A stretch of DNA of 64,000 nucleotides from Chlamydomonas reinhardtii. Taxonomy: Eukaryota; Chlorophyta; Chlorophyceae; Chlamydomonadales; Chlamydomonadaceae. Shown piece by piece: positions 11,066-20,497 of this stretch. Position numbers and translations under genes: made by a program. The notes below the pieces were generated by a model, which saw only the letters and a list, made by a program, of their open reading frames with translations, was not told the origin of the DNA and searched no databases. The stretch is from NCBI RefSeq assembly GCF_000002595.2, contig NC_057012.1, positions 2,895,332 through 2,959,331 on the forward strand, in the 5' to 3' direction. The number at the start of each line of letters is the position of its first letter. Within the stretch, counting starts at the first letter, position 1.

Positions 11066-11601
11066 TGTATGCTTTCACTACCGTAATGCATTGCGGACTG
11101 TTTACGTAGGCTTCATGTGCAGTCAGCCGCAAAGACGGCATCATCATTTGAATATATGATGCCGCACAACCATGCATATCGTGCCAGTGTCATGCGCCCT
11201 CGCTTACTCAACCTTGCCTGCATTCAAGTGACTGCTTGTAGCTAATGAGACCTCTGCCCACTCGTGGGACAGCGGCCCGTTAAGTTTCTTGGAATACGGT
11301 ATTGGCGGTGCAATCAACACGCCAATGGCTATGCTAGCAGTCATCACCGCTGTGTCAACCACTTGGGAGTCGTAGGAAAAGCTAGCCTGTCCTCCTTTGG
11401 ATAGTGTCAGCACACCAAACTACCAATACGCCCCTGCCTTACCATTCAGTAACACACTCTGCCTAGCACGCAATCAGTGACACAGGAGCAGAGCAATCAT
11501 GCGGCCGACCTAATAACTAACTACCGTATCTACCTCTGGCCTACCTATGCCTAGACGACTAAGTACAGCACATGACGACACGAGCTTCCTGGGCTACGGT
11601 A

Positions 11602-13323
11602 TTACCGGCGCCCGCTGACTGCCACGAACGTGTCCAGCGGGCAGCACGTCTTGTCCTCTGAGAACATGGCGTAGTAGCAGCGGCCCTGGGCGCTGCGCGC
11701 GCAGAACGACTGCAGCGTGGGGCAGGTGCTCTTGGCATTGAGCTCAATGCACACCTCGCGACCTGCCGAAGGCACGGACGCCGCGGCCATGTTGAGTGCG
11801 GGGATCTTGAACGTGCCCTTCGGCGCCCACTGCTGGTCCACCTTGACGCCATCTAGGTACACCGCCTTGACGCTGCTGCGGCACGCGTCCTTGCTCCACC
11901 ACTCCACCTTGGACAGGCGCTGGGCGCAGCACTTGTTGCTGGGGTCGATGCAGTCGGTGGTGTAGAGCGTGAGGCAGTACATCTTGTTGGGGCCCGACGC
12001 CGCCTTCTTCACCACGGGCGTGGGGTCAAAGGTGAAGGGCACGTTGCCGACGGTGCGGTTGCACTCGCAGAAGGGGAAGCTGACGGGCACGGGCGGCGGC
12101 GGGCGGCGGATGGCGGGGGTGAGAGGGTTCATGGGCGGCTCAGGGCTGGGGGGCAGGGGCGGCTCGGGCGAGGGCGGCGCGGGGCTGGGAGGCGCAGGCG
12201 AGGGCGGGCGGGGAGACGGAGGAGGCGGAGAGGGAGGCCGGGGCGAGGGAGGCGCAGGCGAAGGCGGGCGAGGAGACGGAGGAGGCGGAGAGGGAGGAGG
12301 AGGGCTAGGAGGAGGAGGCGAGGGAGGAGGCGGGCTCGGGGGAGGGGGCGACGGAGGAGGAGGGCTGGGAGGCTTGGGGGAAGGAGGCTGGGGGCTGGGA
12401 GGGCGCGGGCTGGGGGGCGCCGGGCTGGGCGGCTTGGGCGAAGGAGGCGCAGGAGAAGGAGGGCGTGGCGAAGGAGGAGGAGGTGAGGGAGGAGGTGGCG
12501 AGGGAGGAGGAGGAGAGGGAGGAGGAGGGCTAGGAGGAGGAGGCGAGGGAGGGGGAGGAGACGGGGGAGGAGGCGACGGAGGAGGGGGGCTGGGAGGGCG
12601 AGGGGAAGGAGGCTGGGGGCTGGGGGGCTTGGGAGACGGGGGCGCTGGGGAAGGAGGGCGAGGAGAGGGAGGGGGAGGAGAGGGAGGAGGGGGAGACGGC
12701 GGGGGCGGGCTGGGAGGAGGGGGAGAAGGAGGAGGCGGAGGAGGGGGGCTGGGAGGAGGGGGAGGCGGGGGGTTGGGCGGCTGGGGCGAGGGCGGCGGGG
12801 GCATGAAGCCCAGCATCTGCACAGGACAGCAGTTGCAGGTGCCGCTCTGCACCAGCGCAGTCTGGCAGAAGCCGTTGCCCACGGTACAGAGGGTGTCCAT
12901 GGTGGGGCAGGCGCCGCCCAGCTTCATGCACACCACGGCGCCCTCGGCGGTGGCGAGTGTGAGGTTGAGGCCGGTCAGCTTCATGACGGCTTTGTTGGAG
13001 TTAGAGGGGCCGTACGGGTCAAACGTGGGCGCCAGCGCGGGGCGACCGTTGACCGTCACGCCCGTCACCGCAAACTTGCACTGAGCGTTAATGTCCAGCT
13101 CAATCTTGTACAGGTCGATCTTCTTGTCACAGCAGGGCGATCCGGGCTTAGCGCATGGCACCACGCGCGTGGTCATGCACACGCGGTTGCCGGCGACGGT
13201 GTAGGGCATGTCCAGCCGGAATCGCGACTGCTGCGGGTCACGCGTGCAGCTGTAGGGCGGGAAGGTCTGGCCGAGCGCGAGGCCTGCCGCCAGCACTAGC
13301 GCCAGCAATGCTGACGCTCTCAT
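11602..13323 (-). CDS. Pherophorin, copy B, 573 aa
   Basis: A single coding exon with the same layout as copy A: signal peptide, N-terminal pherophorin domain, long (SPPPP)n core, C-terminal pherophorin domain. The start at 13323 is equivalent to that of copy A. Nine bases are absent relative to copy A, so the signal peptide reads AAGLALGQ instead of [11 protein letters not shown]; a hydrophobic core and small residues before the likely cleavage site remain, so secretion is expected. Other differences are few, for example Pro for Ser in GGACPTMD and Thr for Ala in NAKSTCP; the latter agrees with the left-edge copy. The near identity, including the repetitive core, points to a very recent duplication or to gene conversion. 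Confidence 0.95.
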   Translation of the reverse strand: MRASALLALVLAAGLALGQTFPPYSCTRDPQQSRFRLDMPYTVAGNRVCMTTRVVPCAKPGSPCCDKKIDLYKIELDINAQCKFAVTGVTVNGRPALAPTFDPYGPSNSNKAVMKLTGLNLTLATAEGAVVCMKLGGACPTMDTLCTVGNGFCQTALVQSGTCNCCPVQMLGFMPPPPSPQPPNPPPPPPPSPPPPPPPSPPPPSPPPPSPPPPSPPPPSPRPPSPAPPSPKPPSPQPPSPRPPSPPPPSPPPPSPPPPSPPPPSPPPPSPPPPSPPPPSPPPPSPRPPSPAPPSPKPPSPAPPSPRPPSPQPPSPKPPSPPPPSPPPPSPPPPSPPPPSPPPPSPPPPSPRPPSPAPPSPRPPSPPPPSPRPPSPAPPSPAPPSPEPPLPPSPEPPMNPLTPAIRRPPPPVPVSFPFCECNRTVGNVPFTFDPTPVVKKAASGPNKMYCLTLYTTDCIDPSNKCCAQRLSKVEWWSKDACRSSVKAVYLDGVKVDQQWAPKGTFKIPALNMAAASVPSAGREVCIELNAKSTCPTLQSFCARSAQGRCYYAMFSEDKTCCPLDTFVAVSGRR

Positions 13324-13341
13324 GTTTGCGAGTGGAAGCAA

Positions 13342-13653
13342 CTGCAGGCAGAAGGAGTGACAGAAGGGAAGGGAGGAGCGGCGGTTAGCGCAATGGAAGG
13401 CCCGCGGACTGCACACGATGGTGAGGAAAACGGCGAGCTCGTAAGCTACCCCCTTCAGAGACTCGGACCCAAGCGCCTTACGCTCGCAGCAGGTACTCTA
13501 CATTACATTCTCATACGGTCACATAGGTGCCGCGACGGCGTTGCTCGCGGTTGCTTTCGGGTGAGTCGGACGCAACCGCATTCGCTGATGGCAAGGGCCC
13601 GTTGCACATCCTGGCTCGCCGAGCCCCAGCAACCCCTCAGCAGCTCTTCTTAC
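13342..13653 (-). other. 5' UTR intron of pherophorin copy B
   Basis: 312 bp intron with donor AAG|GTAAGA and acceptor TGCCTGCAG|TTGC, identical in place and length to that of copy A (8660-8971). Confidence 0.7.
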
Positions 13654-13820
13654 CTTGCACTAGTGTCCAGAGCTCCGATGGCTACTAAATTCAGGTAGTC
13701 CTGGAAGGCGAGGTAGAAATGCTCGGTGTGGGGGCAAGTGCGTCTAGGTCCTGGCTTGCGCTATGTGGTGAAGCGCTATGAGCCTTGCTCGATGCTGTGC
13801 CTGGAGCGGGCCGGCCCTTG

Positions 13821-13830
13821 GTATTTATTG
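13821..13830 (-). promoter_or_regulatory. TATA-like element upstream of pherophorin copy B
   Basis: Minus-strand CAATAAATAC, duplicated from copy A (9139-9148). Function is inferred from motif and place. Confidence 0.35.
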
Positions 13831-13950
13831 CGGGCAGGAGTCGGACCAGTAGTGGCCCCCGTACGGCTAACCGACGAAAAGGCTGGCGCGAGGCAGGGGG
13901 AGCGCGAATCAGAGCGCGAATGGGAGGGCGTAACACACGCCAACGCTACA

Positions 13951-15298
13951 AAATTTGCCATCGGTTTTTCGAGGTTTCTCATTGCACAGACGCGAAACCG
14001 CGTGTTCACAAGCCCTATGAGTTCCCTAGCAGTAGCTCTAGGTGTGATACTTACTGGTGATGCATACAAAGTATACAAACAGTTAAACAGCTAACCATTT
14101 CCGCCAACATGCCGGCGTTGCAGGCTTGGCTCGCATGACTCGTTGTGCTCGTTACAATAATGTCGGCAGTCTAGATGAATATCACCAGAAGACTGCCTCC
14201 TGGAAACTGGGCATCGCTGCTACTGGGACCTTTTTGCGGCGAAGGTCCGCATTCGAGCAGGGAACACCAACTGGTCGCAACGGGCGGCGTTAGGGCTATT
14301 AATTTCTAGAGTTTCCTAGCATGTTATAGCCTGCGTTGCTAATGAATGCGATTGTGGTCCCTACCTCAGGCCATCCATGCTCACCTACCTCCCTACCACT
14401 TGCGACCGGGGATTCAGCTCCGAGTTGCGCATACCATGTGTTGACGGCTTCATCAAGCTACAGTATGGCTCATACGTTGATGGACTGCAGCTCTCTAATA
14501 CTTTCATGGTCTCACTGTTGGCGCGGCCGCTAAGGGGGGGGAGCTGGGGGTAGCGGGGGTCTGTTATCGAAGATGCCCCTGCAGGAGCGGGCACGGCGTC
14601 TGTGCAAGTGACGTTTGCATCCGGCATCTTTCCCCAAATCTGGTGCGCGCCGCCGCTGCGGGTCCAATGGTCCTACCCAAACAACCAGGCGCATCTCTGG
14701 ACCCTGGCTTCCCTTGCTAGTGCCAGCCGTTCAGTCAGGCACAGGGCGGTAACGGTATGTCGCTGCTTGTTTCGCACCTCCGCCCCTCCGGCATCTGATC
14801 GGGTCTGCTGAGTGTGTCTCTAATTGTCAATGGCCTTGCCTATCACGAGGAAGCGGCACATAGCCAGACGTTTCCCGCGCCTTGTTACAAGGCGAGTCCG
14901 GGGCTCTTCCCCACCCAACGTTGGACTCGCGGTGGGGTATGCCGCCATGAGCCCCAACATGCACCACCAGGGGAACATGCGCGGAACACAGCAGCGACCC
15001 TACCACGCCCGACAGTTCAGTCGTGGCCTGGGGCCAGCCCACGGCCGACACTAAGCGCCTCTGCAACGGCAGCAGACCGCCCCCGCAAAAGACACGCAGC
15101 CGGGCCTGTCACTTCACGCCAACCAACAGCCTCCTTGCCTAGCCGCACACTACGCACACGAGCACAGAACGGGTGCAGGCGGAGCGGCCCCGCAACGACG
15201 CCACGCCACGCGCCTGCACAGCTCACGCCGCGCACGCTGCGGCGCGCCGCCCGATGCTGCTGCCGCCCTCCGCAACCGACGCTGCTAGCGCCAGCTGT
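13951..15298. other. Intergenic, including the RPL10 3' UTR
   Basis: About 1.35 kb between the promoter side of pherophorin copy B and the RPL10 stop codon. The right part (about 14870-15298) is probably RPL10 3' UTR. No domain or plausible splice structure is seen in the rest. Confidence 0.5.
14885..14889 (-). terminator. TGTAA poly(A) signal of RPL10
   Basis: This is the first TGTAA on the minus strand after the RPL10 stop codon, about 410 nt downstream (context CTTGTAACAAG). It is the canonical Chlamydomonas signal at an ordinary distance. Confidence 0.5.
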
Positions 15299-17437
15299 TT
15301 ACTCGTCCTTGTGCAGGGGTGTGTGGTGCTTGAAGGCGGGGTAGTCGAAGATGTGGTCGGGCTCGCGCTCGGCCAGGGGGCCCTTGTTGGTGATGACCTT
15401 GACGTGCGAGCCGTCGTTGATCAGGCGGCCCTCCTCGCGGAAGATCTTGAAGTCCTTGCGGGACAGGTTGGTGAAGCCCCTGTACAGGTGGAAGAGGGCG
15501 AGGACAGGAAAACAGCAATACGCGATCAGGCGCAAGAGGTTCGCTCATGGTTGCCACGAGGGGAAAAGGCGGGCATTTGCTCATGCTACGCGTCCATACA
15601 GCTAGAACGCCCTGCTACTGCTAGTTCTCATATAAGGATGAGACAAAATCGCGCCGAGCTCCTGCTGCACCGCTCGCTACTGAGTATGGTAGTTGCTGCC
15701 CGCTGATCCACCGGCCCTCAGGAACCCGCCTGCCCGACGCCAGTCACTTGCCCATTTCTTAGTGTCAGATCTAGCCAGCAGCGCTGTCAACTCACCAGTT
15801 GTTGGACCGGATGATCTTCTGCCGGCCGGGGAACTTGAACTTGGCGCGGCGCAGGGCCTCCTCGGCCACGGCACCGTGGTTGTCACGGCAGCGGATGCTC
15901 ATCAGCACCTGGGCAATTCAAGGAGCATGAACCGACTGGTCAGCCGTAAAACATGAAAACCATGCGACTTTCCATGGTGCCCGTCCGCGCCGCTACTGCG
16001 TAGCGGAACGCCACCGCTCGAACGGCCGGCCCGTTCAGCTGCAGCGCGCCACAACCACAATCCAAATGCTCCTGCTCCGTGTTGTGCGGCCTCAGTGCCC
16101 CCAATGCGCGACAGTCCATGTCGATCCACCCCACGCCTCCTGCCCAGATTGAGACCGAACTTGGGATGTACTTAGCACCCTTTGCGGTGGCAGCGCCCCA
16201 TCCCCTATTCCTCGTGTCCAGCTGCCACCGGCACGCGTGCCTCACCTGGCCGATCTGCACACGAGCGCAGACGCCGTTGGGCTTGCCGAAAGCACCACGC
16301 ATACCGGTCTGCAGGCGATCAGCGCCTGCGCACGAAAGCATCTGCGAGCACAAAGGCGCGATGAAGCCGGGTCAGCACAGCATGACCATCTAACTGGGAT
16401 GCACGCCAAAACAACCACCGTAATGAGCATGACCACATTGTCCCATGCTGATGGTCCGCAACAGCGGAAAGAGTGCGCAAATGCATCCCAGCTCGAAGGG
16501 CCTATCTTTTCAAGGTACCGACAAGCACCCTGCTTGCCCAGACCCTGCTTGCCTTGTTGATGCGCAGCACGTGGAAGGGGTGCACGCGCACGCGCAGGTG
16601 GAACGCCTCCTTTCCGGCGTTCTTCACCATGTACTTGTTAGCCGCCACACGGGCAGCCTCCAGCGCCTCACTGGTCACGTTCTCCTTCTCCCAACTGTTT
16701 GTACAGCACAGCAACAACAGGAACAGCACGTCAGCACAGCTGAATGCAGCCCGTTCCCGTCTCAACCCCAGTCCCAAACGCCGGGCGGTAGGCACTGCGA
16801 ATGCGTCCCGTCCCCCTTGCGTTCAGTAGCCCGCTCCGCTGTTCATTGCTGTCCAGGCACGAGGCGCGGTAGTTCCGAGCAGCGAGCGCGGCCGCCCAGC
16901 TCCAATCATATCAAGCGCCCCAGGCCCTCCGCCCGGTCCATGCTTGCGGGCGCAATGGCTACTGCCCGCGCTGCTGCCAGCAAGGCTGCCGCTGCCCGCC
17001 ACAGGCACACGTTGGCCCCGCTCCAGCTCCAAGCCATGGCGCCACCGCAGTGGTGGCGCTCCGCGCTGCTCCGTGCGCTCATTCCGGCACCTCCGAATGA
17101 TGTTGAGAGGCCCGACGCCGGTCCAATGGCAATGAGATCACAGCCTCCAAGACCGCCCCAACCCCGGCTGTTGCCCCTATCCTGCCAGTCCGCTCCCCAC
17201 GCAAGTCCCCGTGCTAAGCAGAAACCCGCCCCCCAGCTTGCCACCACTTCACCCCATTGTCCTGTCACTAACGCACCTGGCCAGGTGGACGCAGCAGGGG
17301 AAGGTGTCCACATCGGCCCTCTTCATACCCGCATCGTAAATGCGGATCTTGGGGTCGGGCACACCACGGCAGAAGCGAGACTTCGGGTAGGGCTTACCCT
17401 TAGACTGCCGGTAGCAGCGGGCGGGGCGACGACCCAT
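15299..17437 (-). CDS. RPL10: 60S ribosomal protein L10 (uL16), 230 aa
   Basis: Five exons on the minus strand: 17437-17277, 16694-16553, 16341-16246, 15908-15796, 15479-15299; the phases close. The start [20 protein letters not shown] and internal signatures [45 protein letters not shown] and [15 protein letters not shown] are diagnostic of eukaryotic L10/uL16. This large-subunit protein sits near the peptidyl-transferase centre and joins late in 60S maturation. It is slightly longer than animal L10 (about 214 aa) through a charged C-terminal tail ending HTPLHKDE. Intron 2 has a GC donor (AACAAG|GCAAGC), required to keep the invariant INK-MLSCAG junction. The gene lies head-to-head with the bL36m gene. 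Identification is secure. Confidence 0.98.
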
Positions 17438-18346
17438 CTTTGCCTGCACAGTGAGAGGCAACGCGCCAAGGGTGTCAGGCCGATTAGCGCAGCCTTCCAG
17501 ACGGCGACTAGCCGGTAAGCAACAAACCAAAGAAAGCCCAAAATGGAGAATCTGTTGCTGAAAATTTATAGCTGTAGGTGCTGGGGCTGGCCTCCGGCGC
17601 TCCCTGCGTGCGCGAGCTCCACGGATAACTGCTGCTGGGGCACTGCGTTCCCACGAGCGGATAATTTCTGATGCTTAATGACTGGCGGTTCTGGCAGCGA
17701 CTGTCAGCGACCTTGCTCGCCGCCATGACCCCAGCCGCCGAGGCTGCCGTCCGCGGCAGCACCAGAGCATGCTGCTGTAATCTGTAAGGTAGTCCAGCTC
17801 CATAGCGGGCCATGGGGGCACAAGATATGACGGCCCCAGGCTGCTGGGCGTCTCCGCTCCCCATAGCGGCATCTCCGGCGCTGAAGGGCTGTTGTTGCAC
17901 CTCAAAGCGTATTAGATTCCTGCATAGCCATGCTTATTGACTGCTCCTGTTGCTGCTTCGCGCCAGCAGCCGCTCCTTGCCAATGCTCCGCCTCTGCTGC
18001 TGCACTGAACAGCATACCCATCCCCGTCAAATTTGCAGGCTTCGCGCACCTGTTTTCGTAAAACGAAGGCCCGAGAAGAGGGCAAGTCCAGTTGGCGCTG
18101 CCGGACTTCACTCGCCTCCTTGCCTCCATGACCATGAGTCGTACGGGTGCCCGGTTCTTACGTTGCTTCCAGCTGGTCAGCAGCGCGTCAGATACTTTTA
18201 GGCCAGGCAATATCATCAACGTCTCGCAGCTACACGTAGGCCTCTGGTTCCGTTTCGAGGACTGATTTACTCGTCGCGCAACGTCAGTTTGTGACCAAAC
18301 GGGGCGTTTCGGCTAAACTAGTGACGTAAAAGGCACTGGAAGGCAA
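17438..18346. other. Shared head-to-head promoter region, RPL10 / bL36m
   Basis: 909 bp separate the start codons of two divergently transcribed ribosomal protein genes, one cytosolic and one mitochondrial-type. A TATA box for RPL10 is listed separately; I see no clear TATA element facing the bL36m gene. No other gene is supported here. Confidence 0.55.
17561..17570 (-). promoter_or_regulatory. TATA box of RPL10
   Basis: The minus strand reads TATAAATTTT about 125 bp upstream of the RPL10 start codon. This is a strong TATA match in otherwise GC-rich DNA and implies a 5' UTR of roughly 95 nt. Confidence 0.6.
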
Positions 18347-19239
18347 ATGAAGGTCCGCGGTAAAGTCAGGCGAGCACCGGGTGACAGCGAGCTGTCCGCG
18401 CTGTGGAGTGTGTGGGGGGATGCCTGTCCGGTTGCGGGCCGTGCACGCAGCAGCACATGTCGCCAGACTTCAAGCGTACCCTACTCTCTCGCTGAGTGCG
18501 CTTCTGGCAAGGGATGGTTCTGCTGGAGTGAAGTCCTCTTTAGCACGGTTATGGGAAAGCTGTATGGGAGGGGGGGAGGAAGTGGCCACCGCAAACCCGA
18601 ACCTCACCCCCGGCGGGCGTTGCTGCGTGACCTCCTTGGGCAGGCTGATGTGCGAGTTCTGTCGCAAGACAGTTGTGAAGCTATCACGGGACCAGCACTA
18701 CGTGTACATCTACTGCACGAAGAACCCCAGGGTGAGTGGAAGCAGAGCGCGTCGACACACATGTTGCCACATACGTACTGGCTCGGCTGATGCTGTACTA
18801 TTGTGAGATGTATCGGACGACCGGGCAGCCATGCTGCAGTAGTGTCATGGCGGCCATTCACGTTGAAACCCCCCTGTTATCTGCAGCACAAGCAACGGAC
18901 AAAGTTCCTGACACTAGCGAGTCAAGCTGGGTCTGAATGCTGCTCGGGGCACGGACACGAAGAGCACCAGCATGGGCACACGCCCGCACCAGCGGCGGGC
19001 TTGCCCTGCCTTCCAGAGGCACCATACGCGCTGGTGCACTCAAAGATGATGGGCGACATCAACAGGTGGGTGGGGACAAACAAAGTGTTTGTAAGCAGCC
19101 TGAGGCTGTCTGGAAGGACGGGGCCACCCACGTGGCGAGTTGTCTAAGCCTGGATTGTTGCCGCGGGACCTGTTTGCAGGGGGCTCCTCGGGAGCCGGCA
19201 CACGTCAGTCCTTGGCGAGCTGTACTGGCGCGCGGCCAT

Positions 19240-19270
<31 letters not shown>
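18347..19270 (+). CDS. MRPL36: Ribosomal protein bL36, mitochondrial type, with C-terminal extension, 126 aa
   Basis: Four exons: 18347-18369, 18644-18731, 18887-19065, 19180-19270. The first 41 residues read MKVRGKVR, LMCEFCRKTVVKL, then YIYCTKNPRHKQR. They align with bacterial L36 from the start codon and keep the zinc ligands C11, C14, C32 and H38. Plastid rpl36 is chloroplast-encoded in Chlamydomonas, so this nuclear copy should serve the mitochondrial ribosome; no extra N-terminal presequence is visible. Residues 42-126 are a non-bacterial extension with a His-rich patch (GHEEHQHGH) and a terminal run of nine Gln. The 23-base first coding exon must end at AG|GCGAGC, a GC donor, to keep the L36 alignment. 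Intron positions 2 and 3 are clear; the first junction is the least certain part. Confidence 0.88.
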
Positions 19271-19271
<1 letters not shown>

Positions 19272-20497
19272 GAGGGGGTCGCGAGCCTGCAACAGCCCCT
19301 TGCATCGCGACGGGCAGTTCTCAGGGCCAGGAAGATCAGGCGGTAGAGCGCTGTGACAGCTTGTGCGCCCGGACCGCAGAGTGTGATGAATGCTGAGGGA
19401 AGCTAGCCGCCCGGCTCCCACGCAATGGGCCTGCAAATACAATGCTGCAACGCCATCGCGTGAAGCCGTGGATACGGCATCCATCGCGTGTACTCGAATG
19501 GTGCAGGCCGGCGTTCAGGGTACTTTGTGTGTTGTTAGTCCTCCTGACTTGTTCGGCACGCTTGTACGGCTATGATACGGTACTCCAAGGGTTGGTCCCG
19601 AGTTTAGGCATGTGGCTCCCACGTGTGCACCGCAGTGGGTATGACTGCCTGAGGTGTTTATGTATGTGTGGCGTACTCCTCTCCGTTCATGGTTGCGGGC
19701 CGCAAACAAAGCTTGATAGGCGAGATGAGACACAACCACAACATGAGTGCCGTTACGAGTGAAGTAACTTGCGAGGTGACTGCGAGAGTCTCCAACAGCA
19801 CTTGGCGTGGTAGAGAGACACAGATTGTTACTGAATTGGAATGGTGGGTATGGGACCACGAGGAATCAGACGAAAGCAGACCTAGAATGCCAGCCAGGGG
19901 TGCGCACCCCTGATGCCAGCTGGCTTTACGGGTTGTCTGTGACTTGTCGCTAGGTGTAGGGCTGGTTCCAAGTTGCGCGAATTAAGTTGCTGCGGGTACG
20001 AACCGTTCGGGGCGAGCGTAACATGCGCATGCCGAGCTTGATGCTAAGAGGACCTGGAGACTGAGAACATGGATGCGCTGCAAGTGTACGTGCGCAGGGA
20101 CAGAGCTGCTATGGGTGATGCTGACGGGTGTAACTACTGAGCAACCATGTGCAATCTGTAGAGGGCAGACTGCGTCTGACATGGTGAAACATGCATCGTG
20201 TTTGCAACACGTGTTCCAACCGCAATTTTGGATGAGCTACATAGCCTGCCTGCGAAGGTCATCTGCCTCAAGCCTGCCCCAAACAGTTTAATACCTGCAC
20301 TAGCTGGACACAACGTGCGCCCTGACGCGACTTGTACAAAGCCCACAGTGACAGCCACGCAAGAACTCTATTGCTCGCCTAGCTATCATCTACTACCGGT
20401 ACCGCCTCCGCCACGTTATCCCACCGCTCATCCCGACAAGCCCCCTGCCTCCCCACAAGCTCCCTGCCTCCCGTGGTATCCCAAGTTCCCAATGCTT
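19271..20497. other. Convergent 3' flanks
   Basis: 1.2 kb between the stop codons of bL36m (+) and the 1157-residue gene (-). A plus-strand TGTAA at 20129-20133 is a candidate poly(A) signal for bL36m, implying an ~860 nt 3' UTR. I found no clear signal for the minus-strand gene. Confidence 0.45.

Larger units (their letters stand above)
10865..13950. repeat. Direct repeat copy B (pherophorin duplication unit)
   Basis: Second copy of the 6084-9256 unit, in the same orientation, ~3.09 kb. It lacks about 90 bp present in copy A near 6750-6850; that stretch is bounded in copy A by two copies of ATCTACCTCTGGCCTACCT, of which copy B keeps one. Copy B carries a small extra GATCCCACT duplication near 11000. 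Confidence 0.9.

Noticed and set aside
15480-17276. snoRNA genes in RPL10 introns
   Set aside because: I scanned for C/D box pairs by eye on the minus strand and found none with convincing spacing; a covariance search would be decisive.
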